Below are positions 53,778 to 61,132 of a DNA stretch of 64,000 nt, one piece after another. The notes under the pieces were generated by a model. The model saw nothing but the letters and a program-made list of their open reading frames with translations, did not search any database and was not told where the DNA came from. Location: NCBI RefSeq assembly GCF_001536285.1, contig NZ_FAOZ01000003.1, positions 1-64,000 on the forward strand. Direction: 5' to 3'. Position 1 is the first letter of the stretch, and the number at the start of each line of letters is the position of its first letter. Position numbers and translations under genes: made by a program. Source of the stretch: Parafrankia irregularis. GTDB taxonomy: Bacteria > Actinomycetota > Actinomycetes > Frankiales > Frankiaceae.

Positions 53778-55126
53778 TGATCAAGAAGGTTCTCATCGCC
53801 AACCGCGGCGAGATCGCGCTGCGCGTCGCCCGCACCTGCCGCGAGCTGGGCATCGCCACCGTCGCCGCGCACTCGTCGGCCGACCGCGACAGCGCCGTCG
53901 TCGCGTTCGCCGACGAATCCGTCCAGATCGGCCCCGGACCGTCGCGGGAGAGCTACCTCAACATTCCCGCGGTCATCGAGGCGGCGCGCATCCGCGGCGC
54001 CGACGCCGTGCATCCCGGCTATGGCTTCCTGTCGGAGAACGCCGACTTCGCCGAGGTCTGCGCGGCCGAGGGGCTGACCTTCATCGGCCCGCCGCCGGAG
54101 GTCATGGCCCGCCTGGGCGACAAGGCCGTCGCCCGGCGGATCATGGCCGAGGCCGGCCTGCCGCTGCTGCCCGGTAGCCGTGACACCCCCGACCAGCCGG
54201 AGGCCGCCGCCGCGGTCGCGGCGGAGATCGGCTACCCGGTCATCATCAAGGCCGCGGCCGGCGGCGGCGGGCGCGGAATGACCGTCGTGCACGACGCGGA
54301 CGCCTTCGCCCGCGCCTACCGGCACACCCGGGCGACCGCCCAGGCGGTGTTCGGTGACGGCCGCCTGTATGTCGAGCGGTACCTGCCGTCCGCGCGCCAC
54401 GTCGAGGTCCAGGTCCTGGCCGACACGCACGGCAACGCCGTCCACCTGGGCGCCCGGGACTGCTCCCTGCAGCGGCGCCACCAGAAGCTGGTCGAGGAGA
54501 CCCCGGCGCCCGGCCTGCCGGCCGAGGTCGTCGAGCCGCTCTGCGCGGCGGCCGTACGCGGCACGCTGGCCAGCGGGTACGTCGGCGCCGGGACCTTCGA
54601 GTTCCTCGTCGACCCGCAGGGCCGCTTCTACTTCATGGAGGTCAACTGCCGCCTGCAGGTGGAGCATCCCGTCACCGAGATGGTGACCGGCCTCGACCTG
54701 GTCGCGGAGCAGATCCGGGTGGCCGCCGGCGAGCCGCTCGGCTTCACCCAGGCGGACGTCGACGCCCGCGGTGTGTCGATCGAATGCCGCATCAACGCCG
54801 AGAACCCGCGGCGCGACTTCGCCCCCGCCCCCGGGACGCTCGAGGAGTTCGCAGCGCCCGCCGGCCCGTTCGTCCGGGTCGACACCCACGCCCGCCCCGG
54901 GTACCGCATCCCGGCCTACTACGACTCGCTGCTGGCGAAGGTCGTCGTCTGGGCCCCGGACCGCCCCCGGGCCCTCGCCCGGATGCGCCGCGCCCTCGAG
55001 GAGCTGCACGCGGACGGCCCCGGCGTGGTCACGACCACGGAGTTCCTGCGCGGCCTGCTCGACCATCCCCGCTTCGTCGCCGCCGAGCACGACACCGTGA
55101 TGATCGAGACCCTGACCTCCCAGTGA
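53777..55126 (+). CDS. accC: acetyl-CoA carboxylase biotin carboxylase subunit
   Basis: 449 residues, the single-domain biotin carboxylase length. Seen: [38 protein letters not shown], the ATP-grasp [28 protein letters not shown] and [23 protein letters not shown] at 53777 shares one base with the accB stop (TGATG); a GTG three bases earlier is possible. Last gene of the plus-strand operon; a terminator hairpin follows at 55177. Confidence 0.95.
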   Translation: MIKKVLIANRGEIALRVARTCRELGIATVAAHSSADRDSAVVAFADESVQIGPGPSRESYLNIPAVIEAARIRGADAVHPGYGFLSENADFAEVCAAEGLTFIGPPPEVMARLGDKAVARRIMAEAGLPLLPGSRDTPDQPEAAAAVAAEIGYPVIIKAAAGGGGRGMTVVHDADAFARAYRHTRATAQAVFGDGRLYVERYLPSARHVEVQVLADTHGNAVHLGARDCSLQRRHQKLVEETPAPGLPAEVVEPLCAAAVRGTLASGYVGAGTFEFLVDPQGRFYFMEVNCRLQVEHPVTEMVTGLDLVAEQIRVAAGEPLGFTQADVDARGVSIECRINAENPRRDFAPAPGTLEEFAAPAGPFVRVDTHARPGYRIPAYYDSLLAKVVVWAPDRPRALARMRRALEELHADGPGVVTTTEFLRGLLDHPRFVAAEHDTVMIETLTSQ

Positions 55127-55149
55127 CCGAGCAGACCTCGGGACTCGGG

Positions 55150-56067
55150 TCAGGCTGACGCCCGGCCTCCCGCCGCGGGCGGGACCGACGGGTCCCGCCC
55201 GAGATGCCGGCGGCCCGGGCGATCGGCCGGCGTGCTGCCGGCGACCAGGCTGGACAGAAGCGCCAGCGCCTGTTCGTCGGCGCTGCCGTGCGCCGTGTGG
55301 TGGACCACGAGCACCTGGCCCGGGGCGGAGTTGACCCCGAACGACTCGTACCGCAGGGTCAGCTCGCCCACCAGCGGATGCGCGAAACGCTTGGTGCCGC
55401 TGGCCCGCTCTCGCACATGATGGCGTGCCCAGAGCTGACGGAAGGTCTCGCTCTTCAGCGACAGCTCGCCGACGAGTTCCGTCAGCAGCGGATCGTTGAG
55501 GTCATCGACGGCGGCCCCGCGAAGGCTCGCCACACAGTCGGCGGCGATCCGCTCCCAGTCGGGAAAGGTCTCCCGGGAGCCGGGGTCGAGGAAGACGGAG
55601 CGGACGAGGTTCTGCCCGCGGCCGAACCCCGGGCTCAGGGCCGCGGCGAGGATGTTGGCCGCGAGGACGTCGGTGCGCCGCCCGAGAACGAGGGCCGGCG
55701 TGTTCGGCCACAGGGACAACAGGCTCAGCAACGCGGGCGACACCCGCTCGACCCGCGGCAGAGCACGGCGGCGGTGCGGCCGGGGCCGCCCGAGTTGGTG
55801 CCGATGGGCCGTCTCCGCGTCGTCCAGGCGCAGCACCGTCGCGAGGGCGTCCAGAACGTGCTCCGACGGATTCTGATCTCGGCCCTGCTCCAGGCGAACG
55901 TAGTAGTCGACGCTCATTCCGGCCAGCAGGGCGAGTTCCTCGCGGCGCAGGCCTCGAACCCGGCGGCGGCCGTGGTCAGGCAGGCCGAGACTGGCTGGTC
56001 CGACCTGTTCGCGCCGCGCTCGGAGGAACTGTCCGAGCGTGTTCTTTTCATCGGCCGTTCCGCTCAC
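55150..56067 (-). CDS. XRE-family regulator with MmyB-like ligand-binding domain
   Basis: 305 residues: an N-terminal HTH (LGQFLRARREQVGPASLG, then RRVRGLRREELALLAGMSVDYYVRLEQGRDQNPSEHVLDALATVL) and a C-terminal MmyB-type domain (LWPNTPALVLGRRTDVLAANILAAALSPGF). GTG at 56067 is chosen: TACGGT ends 6 nt upstream, fitting a leaderless start, and residues before it are not conserved. Divergent from the MFS gene with a perfect palindrome between them, so it probably represses that exporter. Its 3' end overlaps the terminator hairpin of the lipid operon. Confidence 0.87.
   Translation of the reverse strand: MSGTADEKNTLGQFLRARREQVGPASLGLPDHGRRRVRGLRREELALLAGMSVDYYVRLEQGRDQNPSEHVLDALATVLRLDDAETAHRHQLGRPRPHRRRALPRVERVSPALLSLLSLWPNTPALVLGRRTDVLAANILAAALSPGFGRGQNLVRSVFLDPGSRETFPDWERIAADCVASLRGAAVDDLNDPLLTELVGELSLKSETFRQLWARHHVRERASGTKRFAHPLVGELTLRYESFGVNSAPGQVLVVHHTAHGSADEQALALLSSLVAGSTPADRPGRRHLGRDPSVPPAAGGRASA
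55177..55200 (+). terminator. terminator of the lipid-synthase/ACC operon
   Basis: GGGCGGGACC and GGTCCCGCCC form a perfect 10-bp stem with loop GACG, 50 nt past the accC stop, inside the 3' end of the convergent XRE gene. Confidence 0.75.
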
Positions 56068-56073
56068 CTGGCT

Positions 56074-56079
56074 ACCGTA
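56074..56079 (-). promoter_or_regulatory. candidate -10 element for leaderless XRE transcript
   Basis: TACGGT on the minus strand ends 6 nt before the GTG start of the regulator gene, the spacing of leaderless actinobacterial promoters. Confidence 0.35.
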
Positions 56080-56153
56080 GGTCAGGTATCCACTCCGCTG
56101 GCAGGCCCTGTCAGGACCAGGGTTGCGAAAGCCAGGAGGAGTGGGGCGCTCAC

Positions 56154-56166
56154 TGGATGCCATCCA
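56154..56166. promoter_or_regulatory. perfect palindrome between XRE regulator and MFS exporter
   Basis: TGGATGCCATCCA has perfect 6-bp arms around one base and lies 18 bp upstream of the MFS start and 87 bp from the divergent regulator start. A probable operator for the divergent regulator. Confidence 0.55.
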
Positions 56167-56184
56167 CCCTGGCACGGTGCGCCT

Positions 56185-57660
56185 ATGACTGAACACAAGG
56201 TGCTGACCGTCAACGACGCGACGGCGCCCACCGCGGCGGGTGCCCCCGATGACAGACTGGACGGGCCCCTCGTACGGCTGATCGCCGTCATGCTCGTCGG
56301 CGGGGTGCTCGCCCTGCTCGACGCCACGATAGTCAATGTCGCGATCGGGACGCTCGGCGATGCCTTCGAAGCTCCGCTGGGAACGATCGAGTGGGTCAGC
56401 ACGGGATACCTGCTCGCGGTGGCGGTCGCGATACCCGTCACCGGATGGGCGGTGGACCGCTACGGCGGGCGGGTCGTGTGGCTGCTCGGCCTCGCCGTCT
56501 TCACCGGTGCGTCACTGCTCGCCTCCGTGGCATGGTCGGCGGGAACCCTGATCGCCTTCCGAGTGCTGCAGGGTATCGGTGGCGGAATGCTCGAACCGAC
56601 TCGTCTCACGGTGCTCGCGCGGGCCGCGGGCCCGCACCGGGCGGGCCACGTCATCGGCCTGATCGCCGTCTCCAGCACGATCGGGCCCGTTCTCGGGCCG
56701 ATTCTCGGCGGCCTCATCCTGGACCACCTCGACTGGAGGTGGATCTTCCTGGTGAACCTGCCGATCGGCGTCGTCTCGATCGCTCTGGCGATGTGGGCCG
56801 TTCCGCGCGACCGCCCCACACACGGTGCGGGACGCCGCATCGATCTGCTGGGTATCTGCCTGCTCTGCCCTGGATTCGCCGCAGTCGTCTATGCGCTGTC
56901 GCGCGCGGCGCAGGAAGGTTTCGGCGTGTGGGAGGTCTTCGTCGGGCTGGGTGTCGGCGTCGCGCTGTTCGCCGGGTACAGCGCACACGCGTACCGGGAC
57001 CCCGAGCACGCAGTCATCGATCTGAGGCTCTTCCGCGGTGGCGGTTACCTGGCCAGCATCGCCGTGATGTTCCTGGTCGGCGGCGCTCTCTTCGCGCTGA
57101 TGTTCCTCCTGCCGCTGTACTGGCAGGAGGCCCGCGGCCGCGACGTCCTGGACGCGGGGCTCCTGCTCGCGCCGCTCGGCCTCGGGACCCTGATCGGAAT
57201 GCCCCTGGCGGGCCGGCTCGCCGACCGGGTGGGGGCACGCAGGCTGGTACCGGGCGGCGCCGCCCTGGTGGGGGCCGCAGCGCTGGTCTTCGCCCTCTCC
57301 GGGCCGAACACCTCGGTGCCGGTCCTCTCGGTCGCGTCCCTGGTCGCGGGGGTCGGCCTCGGTTTCGTCGGCGCGCCGACGATGTCGTCGGTGTACCGGA
57401 CCGTCCAGCCCGCGGCCGTCTCGAGCGCCACCGGCGCCATCGTCATAGCCCGACAGATCGGCGCGTCCGTGGGGGTCGCCGCTGTCGCCCTCATCGTGTC
57501 CGCCCGGGTCGACGACGGAGCCTCGGCCGTGGACGCCTACACCGCCTCCTTCTGGTGGGTGCTCGGTGGCGGGGTCGTCGTCCTGCTCGCCGGGTTCGCG
57601 CTGCCGGGACGGCCGGCGCGGCGGCCGTCCGCCGTCGCGGCCGACGCCGATCCGGTGTGA
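56185..57660 (+). CDS. MFS multidrug exporter, DHA2 family (EmrB/QacA type)
   Basis: 491 residues, about 14 transmembrane segments. Motif C-like and family-typical pieces: LLDATIVNVAIGTLGDAF, STGYLLAVAVAIPVTGWAVDRYGGR, RVLQGIGGGMLEPTRLTVLARA, GPVLGPILGGLILDHLDWRWIFLVNLPIG. Proton-driven drug efflux is expected; substrate unknown. ATG at 56185 is chosen at the start of the conserved N-terminus; no strong Shine-Dalgarno is seen. The palindrome just upstream should mediate control by the divergent XRE regulator. Confidence 0.92.
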   Translation: MTEHKVLTVNDATAPTAAGAPDDRLDGPLVRLIAVMLVGGVLALLDATIVNVAIGTLGDAFEAPLGTIEWVSTGYLLAVAVAIPVTGWAVDRYGGRVVWLLGLAVFTGASLLASVAWSAGTLIAFRVLQGIGGGMLEPTRLTVLARAAGPHRAGHVIGLIAVSSTIGPVLGPILGGLILDHLDWRWIFLVNLPIGVVSIALAMWAVPRDRPTHGAGRRIDLLGICLLCPGFAAVVYALSRAAQEGFGVWEVFVGLGVGVALFAGYSAHAYRDPEHAVIDLRLFRGGGYLASIAVMFLVGGALFALMFLLPLYWQEARGRDVLDAGLLLAPLGLGTLIGMPLAGRLADRVGARRLVPGGAALVGAAALVFALSGPNTSVPVLSVASLVAGVGLGFVGAPTMSSVYRTVQPAAVSSATGAIVIARQIGASVGVAAVALIVSARVDDGASAVDAYTASFWWVLGGGVVVLLAGFALPGRPARRPSAVAADADPV

Positions 57661-57685
57661 GCGCTCCGCGCGCCGCGGCGCCGCG

Positions 57686-58411
57686 TCACGTCCCGACCCG
57701 GACGGAGATCTCGGTGCTCCCCTTGAGCGGGAGGGACATCCCGACGAAGCCGTTCGCAGGGTCACGGACGTACTCCAGGTAGTCCTCCTCCGCGTTGTCG
57801 TTGACGACGATCGCGCCTGGTCGCAGCTGCGGGGCGACCAGGCCGATGATCGAACGTGACAGGCTCGGCGGGTTCGCCGTCGGCCAGCCGTCGACGAGCA
57901 GCAGGTCGATGGGCCCGCCGAGGTCGGCGAACGTCTCCAGCGCGTCGCCCACCCGGATGTCGACCAGCTGCTCCAGGCCCGCGTCGGCGAGGTTGTTCCG
58001 CGCCTTCGCCGCCTTCTCCGGGACGATCTCCGACCCGATCACCAGCCCGCCGCCGTTGTCGCGCATCGCGGCGGCGAGATACAGCGTGGAGATCCCGAGC
58101 GACGTCGCGCATTCGGCGACCCGGGTCGCACCGGTCGCACGGCACAGCAGGTAGAGAAGGTCGCCCTGCTCGGGCGCGATCGGGAACGCGACATCGGTGA
58201 ACTCGAACGGGTCACGCGGCGGGAACCCGCCGCCCCCCGCCCTCGGCCCCCGCCCGCCCCGCCCACCGGGACCGCCCGGCCCACCGGCGCCACCGGGACG
58301 GGGGCCCCGACCGGGCGGCCTGCCCTGCGCCCTGACACGCTCGATCACCGCGTGGACGTCGGGATCCCGCAACGGTCCGTTCAGTACATCGCCGATCTGA
58401 ACATCGCTCAT
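57686..58411 (-). CDS. class I SAM-dependent methyltransferase (O-methyltransferase-like)
   Basis: 241 residues. The SAM site is VAECATSLGISTLYLAAAMRDNGGG(LVIGSEIVPEKAAKARNNL), followed by DLLLVDGWPT and AIVVNDNAEEDY, the order of the catechol-O-methyltransferase-like family. Between residues 33 and 67 lies an inserted Gly/Pro/Arg run. ATG at 58411 is chosen because GGAGG lies 5 nt upstream; an ATG at 58423 has none. Convergent with the MFS gene. Substrate unknown. Confidence 0.83.
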   Translation of the reverse strand: MSDVQIGDVLNGPLRDPDVHAVIERVRAQGRPPGRGPRPGGAGGPGGPGGRGGRGPRAGGGGFPPRDPFEFTDVAFPIAPEQGDLLYLLCRATGATRVAECATSLGISTLYLAAAMRDNGGGLVIGSEIVPEKAAKARNNLADAGLEQLVDIRVGDALETFADLGGPIDLLLVDGWPTANPPSLSRSIIGLVAPQLRPGAIVVNDNAEEDYLEYVRDPANGFVGMSLPLKGSTEISVRVGT

Positions 58412-58430
58412 CTGATCCTCCATCGAGCAA

Positions 58431-58450
58431 TCGCGATACATCGCGATACT
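58431..58450. promoter_or_regulatory. tandem TCGCGATAC repeats upstream of the methyltransferase
   Basis: TCGCGATACA and TCGCGATACT lie head to tail at one 10-bp period, about 20 bp before the methyltransferase start, each containing the palindrome TCGCGA. Same-face spacing suits a dimeric regulator; unproven. Confidence 0.35.
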
Positions 58451-58581
58451 ATCCACGGGTGGACGGCCCGCAAAGCCGCGTACCCGCGGCGCCGAGCCGC
58501 CGCACGCCCGCCACCAGGCGCCGCTCGGTAGCAGGTCGCCACAGGCCCGCGATGGCACCGGAGCGCGGGAGACTGGTCGTC

Positions 58582-58941
58582 ATGCGGCAGGCGTTCGCCC
58601 ACGAGGCCCTCGTCGAGATGCCCTCCGACGCCGACACCCGCGCGCCCGGCGCGGCGGTGACGGTCGCTCTGTGCGGGCACTGGGACCATCCGCCGCCGTG
58701 CCCGGACGCGCCGCACCACACCGCCGCCGTCCGCACGCCGGACGGGGTGCGGCTGCGGATCCTGTTCGCCACCGAGCCGCCCGGAGAGCTTTCCGTCCGC
58801 CGCCGCATCGAGGAGGCGCTGCGGGCCGGGTCCCTGCGCGGCCCGGACGGTACCGTCACCCGCTGGCGGCTGCTCGGCTGCACTGCCTCCGCGGTGACCG
58901 CCGCCGAGACCGCCCACGGCGCCCGCCTCGCCGAAGGCTGA
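58582..58941 (+). CDS. conserved small protein of unknown function
   Basis: 119 residues. The segment LCGHWDHPPPCPDAPHHT is rich in His and Cys and could bind metal; the rest (GVRLRILFATEPPGELSVRRRIEEALRAG) looks like one alpha/beta domain. Similar small proteins with a GHWxHxPPCPxAPHHT block are, to my memory, common in actinobacteria; no function is known to me. ATG at 58582 with GGGAG upstream; an earlier ATG would add an Arg-rich non-conserved stretch. Confidence 0.7.
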   Translation: MRQAFAHEALVEMPSDADTRAPGAAVTVALCGHWDHPPPCPDAPHHTAAVRTPDGVRLRILFATEPPGELSVRRRIEEALRAGSLRGPDGTVTRWRLLGCTASAVTAAETAHGARLAEG

Positions 58942-59004
58942 TCACCGCCATGCCGTCCGCCCGGCGCCCAGCCGGCCGCGGCCTGCCCCCCTCGGAGGAC
59001 ACGG

Positions 59005-59640
59005 GTGCGAACATCCAACGCGGGGCGCGCCCCCGGCCTGATCGCGACCGCACGGGCCGCCCTGATCGCTCTCCCGCTGATCATCGCTTTGCCGGCCTGC
59101 GCGGACGCCCCCGAGCCGGCCGCGGGTACCACCACGCCTCCGCCATCGGCCACCGCCGACCAGCCTGCCGGCAGTGGGACGGCCTCGGGCCCGACGCGCA
59201 ACGCGGCGGCGAGCGCATCCCGGTGCTCGGCGTCCGACCTGACCATCACGCTGCCCGCGGTTACGACCGACCCCACCCGGCAGCAGAACGTCTCCGTGCT
59301 GTTCACGAACCGCTCCGCCGAGCCGTGCTCGGTCCGCGGCTTCCCGGGTGCCCAGCTGCGGACGTCCACCGCGGACAGCTGGGATCTCGCCCGCTCCTCC
59401 CAGGTCGAGGTGCGGACCGTCACGCTGGCGCCCGGCGGGACGGCGCACGCGACGCTGACCTACCTGCCCGCGAACCCACCGGGCACCGCCGGTGTTGCCT
59501 TCACCCCGGAGGCGCTCGTCGTCACCGCACCCGACGAGCGGGAGTCCACCCGGATCGCGTGGACGCTGGGGCCACTGCTGCGCCAGGACGGTGCCACCCA
59601 CCCGGGCACCTACATCTCGGCGCTCCAGCCCGGTGCCTGA
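59005..59640 (+). CDS. secreted lipoprotein, DUF4232-like
   Basis: 211 residues. A signal peptide with hydrophobic core IALPLIIALPAC gives a lipobox with Cys32, so the protein should be a surface lipoprotein. After a Pro/Thr/Ala spacer the domain RCSASDLTITLPAV, VLFTNRSAEPCSVRGFPGAQL with paired cysteines fits DUF4232, a small beta-sandwich of unknown role found in actinobacteria. GTG at 59005 with GGAGG 6 nt upstream. Confidence 0.82.
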   Translation: MRTSNAGRAPGLIATARAALIALPLIIALPACADAPEPAAGTTTPPPSATADQPAGSGTASGPTRNAAASASRCSASDLTITLPAVTTDPTRQQNVSVLFTNRSAEPCSVRGFPGAQLRTSTADSWDLARSSQVEVRTVTLAPGGTAHATLTYLPANPPGTAGVAFTPEALVVTAPDERESTRIAWTLGPLLRQDGATHPGTYISALQPGA

Positions 59641-59693
59641 CCTCGACCCGCGCCCGCCCCGCCCCTCCCCCAGCTCCCCAACCCACGGCCCCC

Positions 59694-59728
59694 GACGCCC
59701 GACGCCCGACGCCCGACGCCCGACGCCT
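59694..59728. repeat. heptanucleotide repeat (GACGCCC)5
   Basis: Four perfect GACGCCC units and a fifth ending in T lie in the gap between the lipoprotein gene and the small membrane protein gene, outside any gene. Confidence 0.9.
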
Positions 59729-59759
59729 GGGCGTAACGCCGGATCGGTCACGGATGCCC

Positions 59760-59765
59760 TAGCCT
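59760..59765 (+). promoter_or_regulatory. candidate -10 element for leaderless transcript of the small membrane protein
   Basis: TAGCCT ends 6 nt before the ATG at 59772, the leaderless spacing. No -35 box is evident. Confidence 0.3.
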
Positions 59766-59771
59766 GTGAGC

Positions 59772-60164
59772 ATGTCGACCGGCCACCGCGTGCGCGCTCA
59801 GGCGGCATGGGTGGTCATCGCCGTCCTGGCGCTGCTCGGTCTCGGCTCCGGAGCAGGCGGGTGGGCCGGCGGCCATCCCCCGGGCGGCAGCGTGGGGGCG
59901 GCCGCCGAGTCGGCCCTCGCCACGGTGCCGCCGCTCCAGGGTGGCCTGCCGTTCCCGCACCTCGACCGCGGCGCTCATCTGGCGAGCTCGTCGCCGTCGT
60001 GGGCCGGTGGTCACGAGGTCGGCCTCACCGCCACGCTCGTGCCGCTCGTTCTCGGCGCGGTCTTCCTGGGATGGCGGGGCTCCCGCTGCGCGGCCAGGCC
60101 GCTGCGCCCCGTCGGCCCCGGTGGCGCGCGCGCCCCGCCGGCGCGGGATGGATGCCCGGTCTGA
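59772..60164 (+). CDS. small membrane protein of unknown function
   Basis: 130 residues. Two hydrophobic segments: AAWVVIAVLALLGLGSGAGGW near the N-terminus and LTATLVPLVLGAVFLGW near residue 90. The stretch between is probably extracytoplasmic. No family recognised. ATG at 59772 is chosen over a GTG six bases earlier because of the leaderless-type hexamer. The basic Pro/Arg tail is low-complexity. Existence as a gene is likely but not certain. Confidence 0.55.
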   Translation: MSTGHRVRAQAAWVVIAVLALLGLGSGAGGWAGGHPPGGSVGAAAESALATVPPLQGGLPFPHLDRGAHLASSSPSWAGGHEVGLTATLVPLVLGAVFLGWRGSRCAARPLRPVGPGGARAPPARDGCPV

Positions 60165-60633
60165 GCGCGATCCCGCGCCGCCCCTTCTGTCAACGCGTTC
60201 GACCGGCCGCGGTGCCGGATCGGCGGGTATCCGCCACACGCCAGCGCCTCGCTTCGGCCCCGGCACTGTGTACCGGCCCGGCGTCGTACGCATGTGCACC
60301 GGGCCTTCGCGGTCGGATGCCGTTCACGGCAGGGTGACTTCACGGGCGACACGAGGACATCGCGGGCGGATCACCTCCTCATCCGCCCCGGCCCCGCGCC
60401 CCGTGGCGGCACGCTTCCGGCCGATCCCGACCGCCGTCCACCGGCCGAAAGCCCGCTGACCGGGGCGCCGGCACACCACCGACCGCCCTCCTGACGAGTC
60501 GCCGCCGGCCGAGGATCCGCCGCCGCCGAACAAAGGCGATCGGTGACCGCCGGCCGGTCACGGGCGCCCGCCCGGCGTCAGCTCCTGCATACACATCCTG
60601 AACTCGGCACGTACCTCACTGACGGGGATCCCC
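60165..60633. other. intergenic region upstream of the KhtT-like gene
   Basis: 469 bp without a supported gene. Seen: a hairpin at 60543-60561 (GTGACCG arms, 5-nt loop) and a minus-strand sequence AGGAGGTGATCC at 60368-60379. The region may hold the antiporter promoter or leader; no riboswitch consensus could be confirmed by eye. Confidence 0.5.
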
Positions 60634-61116
60634 ATGAATGTCGAAGAAACCGGGCTTCCGGGAATCGGCCTGCGGCACGACTTCTCGACCCGCGCCGGCC
60701 GGCGGGTCGGTGTGGTGTCGCATCACAGCGGCCGCCGCGTCCTGGTGGTCTATGACGCCCAGGATCCCGATTCCTGCGCCGAGTCGATAAACCTGACTCC
60801 TGAGGAGAGCGATGTGCTGTCCGAACTACTTGGTGCTCCCCACATCGTCGAGAAGCTGGCCGACATCAGCCGGGCGTTCGCCGGCCTCGTAGGCGACCAG
60901 ATCACGATCGTCGCCGGGTCGCCCTACGACGGACGACTGCTCGGCGACACCAGGGCCAGGACCCGTACCGGCGCGTCGATCGTGGCCGTGGTCCGCGACC
61001 GCCAGGTACTCGCCTCGCCGCGGCCGGACTTCAGGCTCCAGGCCGAGGATGTCGTTGTCGTCGTCGGGACACCGGAGAACACCGCCGCTGTCGGCGAGCT
61101 CCTGCGGTCCGGCTGA
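60634..61116 (+). CDS. khtT: KhtT-like regulatory subunit of a K+/H+ antiporter (TrkA-C domain)
   Basis: 160 residues. The C-terminal RCK_C/TrkA-C domain reads GASIVAVVRDRQVLASPRPDFRLQAEDVVVVVGTPENTAAVGELL. The N-terminal half (LRHDFSTRAGRRVGVVSHHSGRRVLVVYDAQDPDSC, then LTPEESDVLSELLGAP) matches the KhtT/YhaT arrangement, in which the C-domain binds c-di-AMP or another ligand and gates the partner. The antiporter gene follows 17 bp downstream. ATG at 60634. Confidence 0.85.
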   Translation: MNVEETGLPGIGLRHDFSTRAGRRVGVVSHHSGRRVLVVYDAQDPDSCAESINLTPEESDVLSELLGAPHIVEKLADISRAFAGLVGDQITIVAGSPYDGRLLGDTRARTRTGASIVAVVRDRQVLASPRPDFRLQAEDVVVVVGTPENTAAVGELLRSG

Positions 61117-61132
61117 GGGGCGCCGCGACCAT

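Noticed and set aside
59694-59728. Possible CRISPR or iteron array
   Set aside because: A simple 7-bp tandem repeat without spacers.
60360-60385. Perfect anti-16S-type Shine-Dalgarno (AGGAGGTGATCC) on the minus strand before a six-codon frame (MSSCRP)
   Set aside because: There is no minus-strand gene downstream that a leader peptide could serve; probably chance.
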